A stretch of DNA of 53,453 nt from FCB group bacterium (GTDB lineage: Bacteria > Zixibacteria > MSB-5A5 > GN15 > JAAZOE01), in assembly GCA_024231695.1 (NCBI GenBank), contig JAAEQF010000145.1, positions 1 through 53,453 of the forward strand. Reading direction: 5' to 3'. This document shows positions 38,707-47,273 of the stretch, piece after piece; position 1 is the first letter of the stretch; every line of letters begins with the position of its first letter. The notes under the pieces are model-generated. The model searched no databases, had not been told where the DNA came from, and saw only the letters and a program-made list of their open reading frames with translations. The translations under genes were made by a program, and so were the position numbers.

Positions 38707-41124
38707 ATGGCGTGGTCACCGGAATGGATAGTTGAATATGCTAAGTGCAAGGGCAACCCGATTGGGTACGGTCCGTGGCGGTTAGCTTACGAGGCGATTG
38801 CAACCGAGGTGACCCATAATGTCGGTTCGACTACATCGTCGGCTAAAATCGCCCTGAACGGTAAACCCTGGAATTATACCGGGCCATTTGAGTTAAACGA
38901 CCGGATACGAATACGAACCGCCGACTTGCGACCGCGTGATAGTACGCTGTTGTTTGACGGCGTACTGACGGCGTGGACGCCACATTTTGCCGGGTCCGCC
39001 TCATCTGGACAAGAAGAGTCCAGTATACTTGCCGAGGACTTTCGCTATTTAGTCGATAAAATGTCGGTGATATATGGACAATGGGCGTATCGGCAAGATG
39101 CGTATTATGGCCGCAATCAAAGCGAATGGGAAACCCAGACCGAACCGATACGAGATAATAGTTGGCACGTCGATACACTGGAAGCCTTGCCGGTTGCGTT
39201 GAATTCAATAACTCGATTAACCGGGCGGCGATGTGTTTTTAATGAGGACGGCAGGCCGAATAAGTCGCCGACGACCTGTGATTATTTCCCACGTGGTTCG
39301 ACCGGTCAATCTTACGGGTTGCCGGTATTTGGATATTTAGGAGCCGAGTATTGGTCCGCCCGCGACATGATCGTTTACTTGTTGACGATTGAAAATCAGG
39401 CAATGACTCTCGGCCTCGGACCAACCGCCAACGTATCAGACGCGGCGGGGCTGGATAATGCTGATTTTGATGTTGCGATTAATCATTTTATCGCCGAGCG
39501 ATTAACCCCGTTGGAAGCGGTCGAAGCGATAACCAATTTTGTCGGTTGGCAATTTCGGCTTGATAATTATTGGGATGCGTGGGACGCCGAAACCCAAGAA
39601 CGGGATATATCAAAGTCAAGATGGGTATTTTATAAACCTGGAACGCCGACCAGCCGGATACGCAGCGAATCAGCCCCAACGGTATTACACACGTTGTACG
39701 CGGGTGATAACTACAGCCAATCATATATCGATGGTTTTGCCCCGGCGTCGGAAAGTGTAACCGACGCTTTATCGCGAGGCGAGAATTTAGTAACATCCGG
39801 TAATCTATTATTAGATAGTCGCAATGTGGCGAACATTTCCCACGCTTTAGGCGGGCGGAAATTATACGAGGCGACGTTTGAATTAGTGCCGGGGTGGATT
39901 GACGATCCGATACAATTATATCTTGATGGTATTCCATTGTGGCTAGGGGAGGTAGATTCCGATGCGTTTGTTTCGTTTCCCCGTGAACCGGTTCACAAGA
40001 AAAGTGTCTATATAACCGACAATGAAATAACTCTTATAAGCAGTGATATATCAAATGGTTATAATTATTACAATATGTTTATGCCGGACGGGGCATGGTT
40101 TAATGGCGATTTAACTCATTCGGGTTATACCTCAATTCCACCAGCATTTATTAATTCTTATTATACTAATAATGTGGGCCGTAAATGGGTATTAAACGAA
40201 ACCGGGTTTTATAGTAAAACAACTAACAGTATACCAACGACCGGCTCAAATTATAATCGCGGCGAGCCTTATGATTTTGGTGATGCCGTTGATGGTTTTG
40301 ACGAAAAAATACAAGGCTATTTTCCCCGCTCTATCAAAAACACCTTATCATCATTGGGGCCGGACGGTAATACCTTAAAATATAAAATCCAATGGTCGAT
40401 AGACAGCGGTGTTACGTGGATAGATTTTGATCATAAGATTTTATTACTTGAGAATGAGTTTGGGTTTTATATCGCAGAACCAAACCTGTCGGAAATAAAA
40501 CCGCTAACTCAGGAGCCGTTTTTCGATGCAGCTTTTTTTGATGCCAGCGATTTGGGGACCGAAAAGAATTATTTTACAGTGCTGTGTAGTCAGCATGTAA
40601 ACGGCGTCTCGTGGGGCGACTGGACCTTGCGAATGCGTATAGTTTGCAGCGTCGAGTTAGATGATCGGCTAGTCAATATTACCAGCAACACTAATCAATC
40701 CGGCTCGAAATATTCCCAGTCGGTATTATTAGATTTATCGAATCAGTATCAATACAGCACAAGAACGCCGTCGAGTATTTATTATAATCACGATGAATTC
40801 CCGTCCGACGAATTAGACAACACTAATGCTCTGGTGGCGAACCAATCATTAATCGACAAGCTAAACCGCGAAGCCCGGCGGACCGGTAATTTCAGCATAC
40901 CGTATATTTATTGGGCGGAAGGGGCAAGCGATGAATGGCGACTGCCGCGTTTCACGATCGGCGATTCCATCGATGGCATTGCGGGCCGGGGTATATCAAT
41001 GGCGACCACCGGCGGCGGGCAGGGCGATGAGTATAACTACGTGACTATTGAACAGGTTAGGTATCTGCCGGAAAAAGCTCACACTGAAATTATCACCGCT
41101 GACTTGCGGCGGTCATATCTGTAG
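38707..41124 (+). CDS. Large tail-hub / baseplate protein
   Basis: 805 residues. N-terminal half: VSY-like beta barrel start AWSPEWIVEYAKCKG, FELNDRIRIRTADLRP, VFDGVLTAWTPHF; then SARDMIVYLLTIENQAMTLGL, LTPLEAVEAITNFVGWQFRLD. The 'effect ... operator' arrangement, DRIRI..ADLRPRDSTLLFDG, resembles GP27/gpD-type tail-hub proteins. C-terminal half is acidic and rich in Tyr/Asn (YNYYNMFMPDGAWFN), perhaps receptor-binding. Next to the tape measure, as expected for the hub. Confidence 0.7.
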   Translation: MAWSPEWIVEYAKCKGNPIGYGPWRLAYEAIATEVTHNVGSTTSSAKIALNGKPWNYTGPFELNDRIRIRTADLRPRDSTLLFDGVLTAWTPHFAGSASSGQEESSILAEDFRYLVDKMSVIYGQWAYRQDAYYGRNQSEWETQTEPIRDNSWHVDTLEALPVALNSITRLTGRRCVFNEDGRPNKSPTTCDYFPRGSTGQSYGLPVFGYLGAEYWSARDMIVYLLTIENQAMTLGLGPTANVSDAAGLDNADFDVAINHFIAERLTPLEAVEAITNFVGWQFRLDNYWDAWDAETQERDISKSRWVFYKPGTPTSRIRSESAPTVLHTLYAGDNYSQSYIDGFAPASESVTDALSRGENLVTSGNLLLDSRNVANISHALGGRKLYEATFELVPGWIDDPIQLYLDGIPLWLGEVDSDAFVSFPREPVHKKSVYITDNEITLISSDISNGYNYYNMFMPDGAWFNGDLTHSGYTSIPPAFINSYYTNNVGRKWVLNETGFYSKTTNSIPTTGSNYNRGEPYDFGDAVDGFDEKIQGYFPRSIKNTLSSLGPDGNTLKYKIQWSIDSGVTWIDFDHKILLLENEFGFYIAEPNLSEIKPLTQEPFFDAAFFDASDLGTEKNYFTVLCSQHVNGVSWGDWTLRMRIVCSVELDDRLVNITSNTNQSGSKYSQSVLLDLSNQYQYSTRTPSSIYYNHDEFPSDELDNTNALVANQSLIDKLNREARRTGNFSIPYIYWAEGASDEWRLPRFTIGDSIDGIAGRGISMATTGGGQGDEYNYVTIEQVRYLPEKAHTEIITADLRRSYL

Positions 41125-41142
41125 CACTTAAAACAAGTGACA

Positions 41143-41502
41143 TTATTGCTTTAGTAATTCCGGGTTTTGATGGATGTTGCCGATTACTTTCATGTTATAT
41201 AGCCGTTTTATTTTTTCCCGACCACAAACAATCTCAAACATCATCGGGCGATATGTTACAACGCCTTTTCGATAGGAATTGCGGCACGGTTTTTTTCCTT
41301 CTATTATATCATCCTCATAAATTTTAATCCCGTCCTTGTCTTTTAGTCCGGTGAATTGCATAATATGCCACCCCATATAATACTCGTGAATTTCTCCGTT
41401 CATAATTTCTACAGCCATAGCCCTACCATCTAACTCAATTGCATTGGGAGAAAACATTCTTTTTCGCTTTGGGTCATAAACTCTAAATTCAATCTCTCGC
41501 AT
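41143..41502 (-). CDS. YopX family protein (moron, leftward)
   Basis: 119 residues. MREIEFRVYDPKRKRMFSP, then MQFTGLKDKDGIKIYEDDII (the YopX hallmark) and the C-terminal VIGNIHQNPELL. YopX proteins are common small phage/prophage cargo; the function is not known. Start ATG 41502 has AAAGGA before it. It is encoded opposite to the tail genes and has its own promoter, so it is expressed independently. Confidence 0.9.
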   Translation of the reverse strand: MREIEFRVYDPKRKRMFSPNAIELDGRAMAVEIMNGEIHEYYMGWHIMQFTGLKDKDGIKIYEDDIIEGKKPCRNSYRKGVVTYRPMMFEIVCGREKIKRLYNMKVIGNIHQNPELLKQ

Positions 41503-41521
41503 GATTAATCCTTTTTAGACA

Positions 41522-41549
41522 ATTATACACCAATCTCGTTAAATGTCAA
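41522..41549 (-). promoter_or_regulatory. Consensus sigma-70 promoter of the yopX-like gene
   Basis: Minus strand TTGACA (41549-41544), 16 bases, TATAAT (41527-41522). The -35 again overlaps the start codon of the + strand gene at 41543 (ATGTCAATT), the same arrangement as at 38319-38347. Confidence 0.85.
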
Positions 41550-42055
41550 TTAAATATATCCAAAAAAATGTAGTATTAACCGTCCCGGTCGCAACCACTT
41601 ACGACCCCGGCGATTATTTACGTTTATTTTGGAATGGCGGCGAGGGGGCGATTGATTGGGCGATCCCGCCCGACGATAAACGCTACGAGTTATATTTAGA
41701 CGATTCCGGCTATTTCGGTTGGGGTCATCAAACGTGGGGCCATTTCGCGTGGGGCCACGCCGATACCCGCAATGTGCCGGGCTGGGGTCATTTTCCGTGG
41801 GGTCATATTCCGTGGGGTCATGGGGCCGGAATATTAAGTATAAAACGAAACATTAAAGACCCCGGCTATTATGCGTTTGGTTTTATCGCATTTGACGAGG
41901 CGGGTAATTCGGATGCCGGGGGGAGAATATCCGACGCCCTAACCGTATCATTAACGCCGGACAAACCGACACCATTAACGCGAACTAGTTACGTCGCCGC
42001 GACTGATATTTTAACCTTAGCCGCTACCGTACCATTTGTTGGAGATAGAAGATAA
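41543..42055 (+). CDS. Tail-fibre-associated protein with WGH repeats (170 aa)
   Basis: Start ATG 41543 lies inside the moron's -35 and has no SD, so the start is a guess. In the middle the sequence has repeated (G)WGH steps: FGWGHQTWGHFAWGHAD and GWGHFPWGHIPWGHG. The rest (DPGDYLRLFWNGGEG, DPGYYAFGFIAFDEAG) looks like a beta-sandwich fibre protein. Stacked Trp/His may bind sugar or metal. Adjacent to several other fibre-type genes. Confidence 0.6.
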   Translation: MSIKYIQKNVVLTVPVATTYDPGDYLRLFWNGGEGAIDWAIPPDDKRYELYLDDSGYFGWGHQTWGHFAWGHADTRNVPGWGHFPWGHIPWGHGAGILSIKRNIKDPGYYAFGFIAFDEAGNSDAGGRISDALTVSLTPDKPTPLTRTSYVAATDILTLAATVPFVGDRR

Positions 42056-42567
42056 TGGCACAGACACAAGGATACCCCGCTGTCGCTGATATACTTACGT
42101 ATTTCGGCGTCCAGGGGACCGAGGAAGTTACCGAAAATAACGCCGATTTTTTAACCGAGTATCGGCAGATGATGTGGCGGCTAATGAATCGCGTTGAAGG
42201 GGCGGCGGCGTTATCGGTTTACGCCGATACGACTACGACGTTTCGCGTACAGGCCGGGGATTATTTGTGGTCGGGCACGCGGACTACTTACGCAGGTTCG
42301 GCCCAGGTTAATCCGACCGACGACGATATAACTTATGTCTGGATGCAAGGCGATAATACGATTGACAGTGGCATCGACGGCGATGGATGGCCCGCCGAGG
42401 ACCATATTAGATTAGCCGAAGTAACCGTAAACGCATCGGGAACGATAACCGATATAACCGATAAGCGATTAGTGATTGAAGGAAACCCAAACGACGCGAC
42501 CTACGCCGATATTGTATGTGTCGATAACGCGGTGGTCTGTGTTGACAATGAAGTAGTGACCATATAG
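42055..42567 (+). CDS. Structural protein, tail fibre type (170 aa)
   Basis: One-base overlap with the upstream gene. Beta-rich repeats: TTTFRVQAGDYLWSGTRTTYAGSAQVNP, VWMQGDNTIDSG, then a Val/Asp-rich tail (YADIVCVDNAVVCVDNEVV) with a duplicated VCVDN. No family recognised; composition and place suggest a fibre. Confidence 0.55.
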   Translation: MAQTQGYPAVADILTYFGVQGTEEVTENNADFLTEYRQMMWRLMNRVEGAAALSVYADTTTTFRVQAGDYLWSGTRTTYAGSAQVNPTDDDITYVWMQGDNTIDSGIDGDGWPAEDHIRLAEVTVNASGTITDITDKRLVIEGNPNDATYADIVCVDNAVVCVDNEVVTI

Positions 42568-42577
42568 GAGTTTAATT

Positions 42578-42973
42578 ATGGCTGATTTGAAGGAAAACGG
42601 TTGTGCTTTGTTATCATCGACCGCATCCGTAGATTTGAACAACGCCTCAGATACGTATTGTTATGAAGTTCCGGCGGGCAAAAAATGCGTCGTGCATTAT
42701 GTTGTGATTCGTAATTTGTCGGCGGACGCCGATGCTTGTATAGTCGATTTAGGTCAAAGCGGAACAATGGACGATTTTTTATCTACACAAGCTATAGGCA
42801 CCAATTTGGACGGTGCGGGGAAGGCTGGCATTTTAATGCCGATACCACACGCAACAACGGTTGGTATCGTCGAATATACGGCGGGTGAAATATTTGTTAT
42901 CGACGTAACTACGCTAGCGGGAGGGGCCTGCACTTGTACGGTTGATGTTTATGGTTCATTGGCGGATGCGTAA
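42578..42973 (+). CDS. Small virion-associated protein (131 aa)
   Basis: SD TAGGAG before ATG 42578. Beta-sandwich type sequence with five cysteines (NGCALLSS, DTYCYEVPAGKKCVVH, CTCTVDV) and short strands, like small capsid/fibre-decorating domains. One-base overlap with the following phosphoesterase. Confidence 0.5.
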   Translation: MADLKENGCALLSSTASVDLNNASDTYCYEVPAGKKCVVHYVVIRNLSADADACIVDLGQSGTMDDFLSTQAIGTNLDGAGKAGILMPIPHATTVGIVEYTAGEIFVIDVTTLAGGACTCTVDVYGSLADA

Positions 42974-43920
42974 TGGGTATTAGATTTGGCGTTATAACCG
43001 ATGTGCATTATAACGAGGGCACCGCCTCAGAATTATGGGGCGGCGTGTTGTCTTATCTTGACACACAATATCGACAATACTCCACCGCTAAAGATAGACT
43101 TGTATCGTTCCTGTCTGATATGGAGGTGGAAGCGGTAGATTTTTGCGTACAACTGGGGGATATAATTGACGCCGGTAGCGATGAACGCGACTCGGATATA
43201 TCAGACGCGGTATATCAGTACGACACCCATTACAGCGGTACCACGTGGAATGTTCTTGGCAACCACGAATCTGAACGGTGGAGCGGTTCGGGGGCCAATA
43301 CCGACCTGTCGGATTATTGGACCGCAATGGATACGGCGGCAAATTCCGGCACGCGGGCAAACGAATGGAACCCCGACGGACGGGGGACGGCGGCCTACAC
43401 TTTCGACTACAAGCAGGTTAGGTTTGTTGTGCTTTTTGCCGAGGGAGCCAATAATGATTTGCACAGCCAGGACGAGGTTGAGGAATTAACTTGGTTGTCC
43501 GGGACCGCCTTAGATACTACTCTCCCGGTGGTAGTTTTGACACACGCATCTTTAACGCCGGAAAACGCTACCTATCCTTACGGCTGGGTCGATAACGCCG
43601 CCGCGGTAAGAACGGCACTGGAAGCCGCCGGGAATGTTCAGTTGGTGGTAAACGGCCACTTCCATCGCAACTCTATCGACGATTGGACTGTGCCCCACCA
43701 AACCATTAACGACATACTATATCTAAATTTACGCGGGTCCGTATTAGGGGCCGGGGACGGCGACTCATCTGATACCGCCACCGTTGCTGATAGTGCCCAT
43801 TATTTAATCGAGATAATACCAAACGCGGTGTTGGGTGATACCAACCCAAGAGCCAATGTAGAAGTTACTGGTTATTATAAGGGCAAAAACAAAGAACCCA
43901 ATAAATATATTATAGGATAA
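42973..43920 (+). CDS. Calcineurin-like metallophosphoesterase in the tail block
   Basis: 315 residues with all canonical motifs in order: DVH at D10-H12, GDIID with D63 and D66, GNHE at 96-99, VLTHAS (about residues 193-198), and the NGHFH metal site. The usual length for the superfamily is met and no signal peptide is visible. Unlike the early enzyme at 6674, the GNHE motif is intact. Its place among fibre genes raises the possibility of a virion-bound enzyme cutting phosphodiesters (for example teichoic acid or phospho-glycan receptors), by analogy with phage depolymerases. Substrate not deducible. Confidence 0.85.
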   Translation: MGIRFGVITDVHYNEGTASELWGGVLSYLDTQYRQYSTAKDRLVSFLSDMEVEAVDFCVQLGDIIDAGSDERDSDISDAVYQYDTHYSGTTWNVLGNHESERWSGSGANTDLSDYWTAMDTAANSGTRANEWNPDGRGTAAYTFDYKQVRFVVLFAEGANNDLHSQDEVEELTWLSGTALDTTLPVVVLTHASLTPENATYPYGWVDNAAAVRTALEAAGNVQLVVNGHFHRNSIDDWTVPHQTINDILYLNLRGSVLGAGDGDSSDTATVADSAHYLIEIIPNAVLGDTNPRANVEVTGYYKGKNKEPNKYIIG

Positions 43921-43924
43921 TATT

Positions 43925-44509
43925 ATGGCTGGTGCCGACCTGTACAGTTCTGATTTTTCTAGCAAAGACATTACGTCTGAAGCTCAACTATTGACCGATC
44001 ATTACGTCAACAACACCGGCGTACCCTTGATTGTGTCCGTTGCGGTGCAATTCGCTGGGCTTAACAACGATAATACCAAAACTCTAACCATGTCGATGAA
44101 TTGGAACTATGAGGGGGTCGCCGCCTTGTTTCCTCTTTTGCCGAAAGAAACATTTAATAAACCAGCTGGCACGACTGCCCGATGGGCTAACGATAGAAGC
44201 GTGATTATTCCAGACGGCGGATCTGCTAATGTTAAAGCCGAGTCTAACGACGCCGGAAACGATACGGCTGCATCTGGTACGGTTTATTTTTTCGCTCATA
44301 ATATAGCCGATGTTTATACTGTTGGTTTTTCAACACCAGCCGACGCCAACCTGTTAGATAAAGCCTCGCGGATTCGAGCCAATAAAGGCATACAACATAA
44401 AGATGACGGCCATATGATTATCCGCAACGACGACGATACTAGTGATTTATATCAAATTGATTACACCAACACCGGCAGCGATTTAAGCCGGGAATTGACC
44501 GTATTATAA
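43925..44509 (+). CDS. Structural protein (194 aa)
   Basis: Beta-rich with two acidic stretches (NTGVPLIVSVAVQFAGLNN, TLTMSMNWNYEG) and a C-terminal HKDDGHMIIRNDDDTSDLYQ. One-base overlap with the next gene. No family recognised; fibre block. Confidence 0.5.
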   Translation: MAGADLYSSDFSSKDITSEAQLLTDHYVNNTGVPLIVSVAVQFAGLNNDNTKTLTMSMNWNYEGVAALFPLLPKETFNKPAGTTARWANDRSVIIPDGGSANVKAESNDAGNDTAASGTVYFFAHNIADVYTVGFSTPADANLLDKASRIRANKGIQHKDDGHMIIRNDDDTSDLYQIDYTNTGSDLSRELTVL

Positions 44510-45624
44510 TGGCCGTGCCGTTTGATAATATCTTTTTGACCGGATTGTTTGAGGGTGATTTTTTCACCGGCCACACCGCTGTTATGGGCCTGCTGGAAGG
44601 TCAATTTTTCCCGGTTCAGGATGATTTTTATCTAATATACAAAGACCGTAATAATGCCAACTATGATTATTACGATCCGATAGTGCGGATGGGTGAAAGC
44701 GATACATCGGTCGGTATATCCGACATTAAATTAGAGCCGGACACAGGCCGCAGTATTTGGCATTTTGGCCGCATTGCCGTAAGTCGTTACGGGGTAATAT
44801 CTACTGTTTCCGACGACTGCCTGGTTACGGTTGACAGTGACGCGATTATGGTTTTACCGTGTGGCAACGATCCGGTTGGTGTTGAGGCGGCGGCTATTAA
44901 AGACGGTTCGGTTCGGTTGCAATGGCAGTATTTCTCCCAGGGCGAGGACGCCGAGCCGACCGGGTTTAAGGTATACCGCGAAGTCGCCGGGGCGTGGTCG
45001 CTGGAGTCTGATATAGATTTTACCGGCAGTCGTAATTATCAATACGACGTAACCGGATTAACCCACGGCGTCAACTATAAATTTACTGCCCGGTCGTATA
45101 AGTTGGGCGATAACCTAGTTGTTAATGGCACAATGGAGGCCGATAGTAATTGGGCCACTTATTCGGCAGCAGACGTAAACGAGCGGAGCAGCGAACAAGT
45201 CCATGCTGGGATGTATAGCCGTAAATTTCATTGTACGTCCAGCAATGACGGCATAGTAAGTGATCCTTATGCGAGTATTTCCGGCAAACAATACCGCGTA
45301 TCGGCGTGGGTTTATCCGGTCGGCCATACAGCTATAAAAATAGCAGTACACGGTGGGGCCGCTGTCGGTTATATATCATCCGCAGACCATACATTAATAA
45401 CCGACACATGGAACTATGTAGAATTTGATGTAACCGATACAACGGCGGGCGGGGCGTTCGGTAGTGTTCGGTTTTCATCGCATTTAGAGACCGATGAAAC
45501 GTGGTATGTTGACGACGTACTTGTGGCGATGTACCATGAAACCGTAGGCGAGATAGTAACCGAGGCAACCGCCGACGACACCGGACCGGCGGCGATAACT
45601 TCGATAACGGCGACCACTGAATGA
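44509..45624 (+). CDS. Tail fibre with FN3-like and carbohydrate-binding domains
   Basis: 371 residues. N-terminus (residues 1-~110) is a phage-type attachment piece. About 120-200: FN3-like (VEAAAIKDGSVRLQWQYFS ... GFKVYREVAGAW ... VNYKFTARSY). About 205-350: a jelly-roll like CBM4/9 domain, NLVVNGTMEADSNWATYSA, CTSSNDGIVSDPYASISGKQYRVSAWVYP, TWYVDDVLV. The combination is typical of receptor-binding or adhesion modules. Confidence 0.72.
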   Translation: MAVPFDNIFLTGLFEGDFFTGHTAVMGLLEGQFFPVQDDFYLIYKDRNNANYDYYDPIVRMGESDTSVGISDIKLEPDTGRSIWHFGRIAVSRYGVISTVSDDCLVTVDSDAIMVLPCGNDPVGVEAAAIKDGSVRLQWQYFSQGEDAEPTGFKVYREVAGAWSLESDIDFTGSRNYQYDVTGLTHGVNYKFTARSYKLGDNLVVNGTMEADSNWATYSAADVNERSSEQVHAGMYSRKFHCTSSNDGIVSDPYASISGKQYRVSAWVYPVGHTAIKIAVHGGAAVGYISSADHTLITDTWNYVEFDVTDTTAGGAFGSVRFSSHLETDETWYVDDVLVAMYHETVGEIVTEATADDTGPAAITSITATTE

Positions 45625-46010
45625 GTAAAATACGCGAGATAAGGGCCAAACAGGAACGCATCGCCCGGCAGATTGAGAATGAGAAACGGGACACGCCCGC
45701 TCCACTACCGACGCCGATTAGCACGCCCGGCGGGCCGCCGGTTCCGATTACGGTTGGCGTTTCTTATCTAGCAAAAACACGGGAAGGTTCGCAAGCCGAT
45801 GGACAAATCAGGGCTAGATTATTAAATCAATTTCGCACCGCTTACGGCGAGGACTACGATTGTTACGCATGGCCCGACCAGTCGGCATCTGATATGACAG
45901 ATTTTTTGCCTAACATCGCATCGAGCGATATTGTCTGTATTAAAAAACTAGTCGATGGCAACTGGTATCTTGACCAGCCCGATTTGATTGAATCATCGGA
46001 TTGCACGTAA
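45621..46010 (+). CDS. Hypothetical protein with coiled-coil start and Pro-rich linker (129 aa)
   Basis: ATG 45621 overlaps the previous stop. Charged helix (IREIRAKQERIARQIENEKR), then a proline-rich linker (PAPLPTPISTPGGPPVP) and a small domain VGVSYLAKTREGS ending in DCT. Probably a fibre accessory. No family recognised. Confidence 0.5.
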   Translation: MSKIREIRAKQERIARQIENEKRDTPAPLPTPISTPGGPPVPITVGVSYLAKTREGSQADGQIRARLLNQFRTAYGEDYDCYAWPDQSASDMTDFLPNIASSDIVCIKKLVDGNWYLDQPDLIESSDCT

Positions 46011-46489
46011 TGGGAAATAAAATTGCACGATATGGCAACAAGGCGGGGCGGTGCGGAAGTAAATTAAGCACTAATTGTAATTGTATTGGTGAATTGGCCT
46101 GTAATAATATTTGCAATTGTAATGTAGGCCGGGATATAGATATTTATTTTAGCGACATCGAAAATTGTATTGGTGGAGGCTGTGGTGATTCAAATTGTTC
46201 TGATGCATTTAACCAGAATACATTTAGGTTAACATGGGATGCTGTTGCCTTACAGTGGCAATACCAGGTGGGCAATATATCGGTAGCTTATTTTTGTTCT
46301 GGGATCTCGGCCTATCTCGTCGCTTATAATAGTGCGAATTTCTTCCCTACAGGCAATAATTGTTTTTTGTCGGTTGAGATCCCGGCCCCGGCATTACCGG
46401 CCACGGTTAATAACCAACGGGGGATAGGTGATTGTATTGTGGCGGAAAGATGCGGTTATAATGGTTATGCAATAGTGTCTGCGGTATAA
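46010..46489 (+). CDS. Cysteine-rich virion-type protein (159 aa)
   Basis: ATG 46010 shares bases with the previous stop (TAATG). The first ~70 residues have 14 cysteines, many as NC or CNC steps (NCNCIGELACNNICNCNV, GGGCGDSNCSD), and a beta-rich C-terminal half. Disulphide-bonded or metal-binding stalk is plausible. No family recognised. Confidence 0.55.
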   Translation: MGNKIARYGNKAGRCGSKLSTNCNCIGELACNNICNCNVGRDIDIYFSDIENCIGGGCGDSNCSDAFNQNTFRLTWDAVALQWQYQVGNISVAYFCSGISAYLVAYNSANFFPTGNNCFLSVEIPAPALPATVNNQRGIGDCIVAERCGYNGYAIVSAV

Positions 46490-46938
46490 TGAATTGTAAG
46501 CACTGTGAAGGATATTGTACAAAAATACTTAGCGAAACGAATCGCAAGATATTCGTCGATAACCGGACTTGCAAGAAATGTCAAACGGAAAGAAACGGAG
46601 AGCCTAAAATGCCCCAACGGAAAGGGCCGCCGATCAGCGAGCGATTAAAAACCGCAATGGCAGCAAGCAAGCGGATACGACTGGCGGTCAAACGCGGCGA
46701 AAAAATCACGGTCAACAAAACCGAGAAAAACCGCCGACAGGAAATATGCGACAAATGCGAATACCGAACCGAAAAAGAACAGACCTGTAAAAAATGCGGA
46801 CAAAAGCCGAAAACTAAATTAACGCTATGGTGTCTCGATTGCGGATGTTGGCTGCCCGCTAAACAAAAACTGGCAACCGAAGATTGTGCAAAAGGGTACT
46901 GGGGGCCGGAGAAACCGATAAAGGAAATCGCCAAATGA
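46489..46938 (+). CDS. Zinc-ribbon protein at the end of the tail block (149 aa)
   Basis: Shares its first base with the previous stop. Cysteine pairs MNCKHC, C.......CKKC, then CDKCEYRTEKEQTCKKCG and CLDCGCW make three zinc ribbons; a lysine/arginine-rich region lies between. Zinc-ribbon genes at the end of tail blocks are common but not understood. Confidence 0.65.
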   Translation: MNCKHCEGYCTKILSETNRKIFVDNRTCKKCQTERNGEPKMPQRKGPPISERLKTAMAASKRIRLAVKRGEKITVNKTEKNRRQEICDKCEYRTEKEQTCKKCGQKPKTKLTLWCLDCGCWLPAKQKLATEDCAKGYWGPEKPIKEIAK

Positions 46939-47198
46939 CCGACGATGTAATATTGGAATCAATCAAAGAAGATGTTGGAATTATCCGCGAAGTATTGCTT
47001 GGCAATGGCGATGTCAAAAAGTCTATCGTGGTTCGGTTGACGAAATTAGAGGATAGTGTAAACAACTGCCAGACCAGGAATAAGGAGTATTTAACCGAAG
47101 CAAAAACCAACAAACGACTAGACCGCAAATCGGTCGCGTCGATTATATGTGCCTTAATTATGTCCGCAGGAGCTATTATTGTATCATTAATAACTTAG
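46935..47198 (+). CDS. Holin-associated XhlA-like membrane protein (87 aa)
   Basis: ATGA overlap at 46935. Charged N-terminal helix with heptads (ILESIKEDVGIIREVLL, RLTKLEDSVNN) and one C-terminal membrane segment (SVASIICALIMSAGAIIVSL). This is the layout of XhlA/hemolysin-type small phage membrane proteins. Lysis role inferred; no endolysin gene is seen next to it. Confidence 0.6.
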   Translation: MTDDVILESIKEDVGIIREVLLGNGDVKKSIVVRLTKLEDSVNNCQTRNKEYLTEAKTNKRLDRKSVASIICALIMSAGAIIVSLIT

Positions 47199-47236
47199 AC
47201 GGGTAACTCCCGATTATCATATCCTCTCCTTTCCGG

Positions 47237-47273
47237 CCCGCCTCATGGTTTATTCTGTGGGGCGGGTTTTTTT
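47237..47273 (+). terminator. Intrinsic terminator at the end of the tail operon
   Basis: CCCGCC (47237-47242) / GGCGGG (47261-47266), 18-base loop, followed by seven T (47267-47273). Ends the rightward late operon; the last bases overlap the stop codon region of the leftward operon. Confidence 0.85.
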
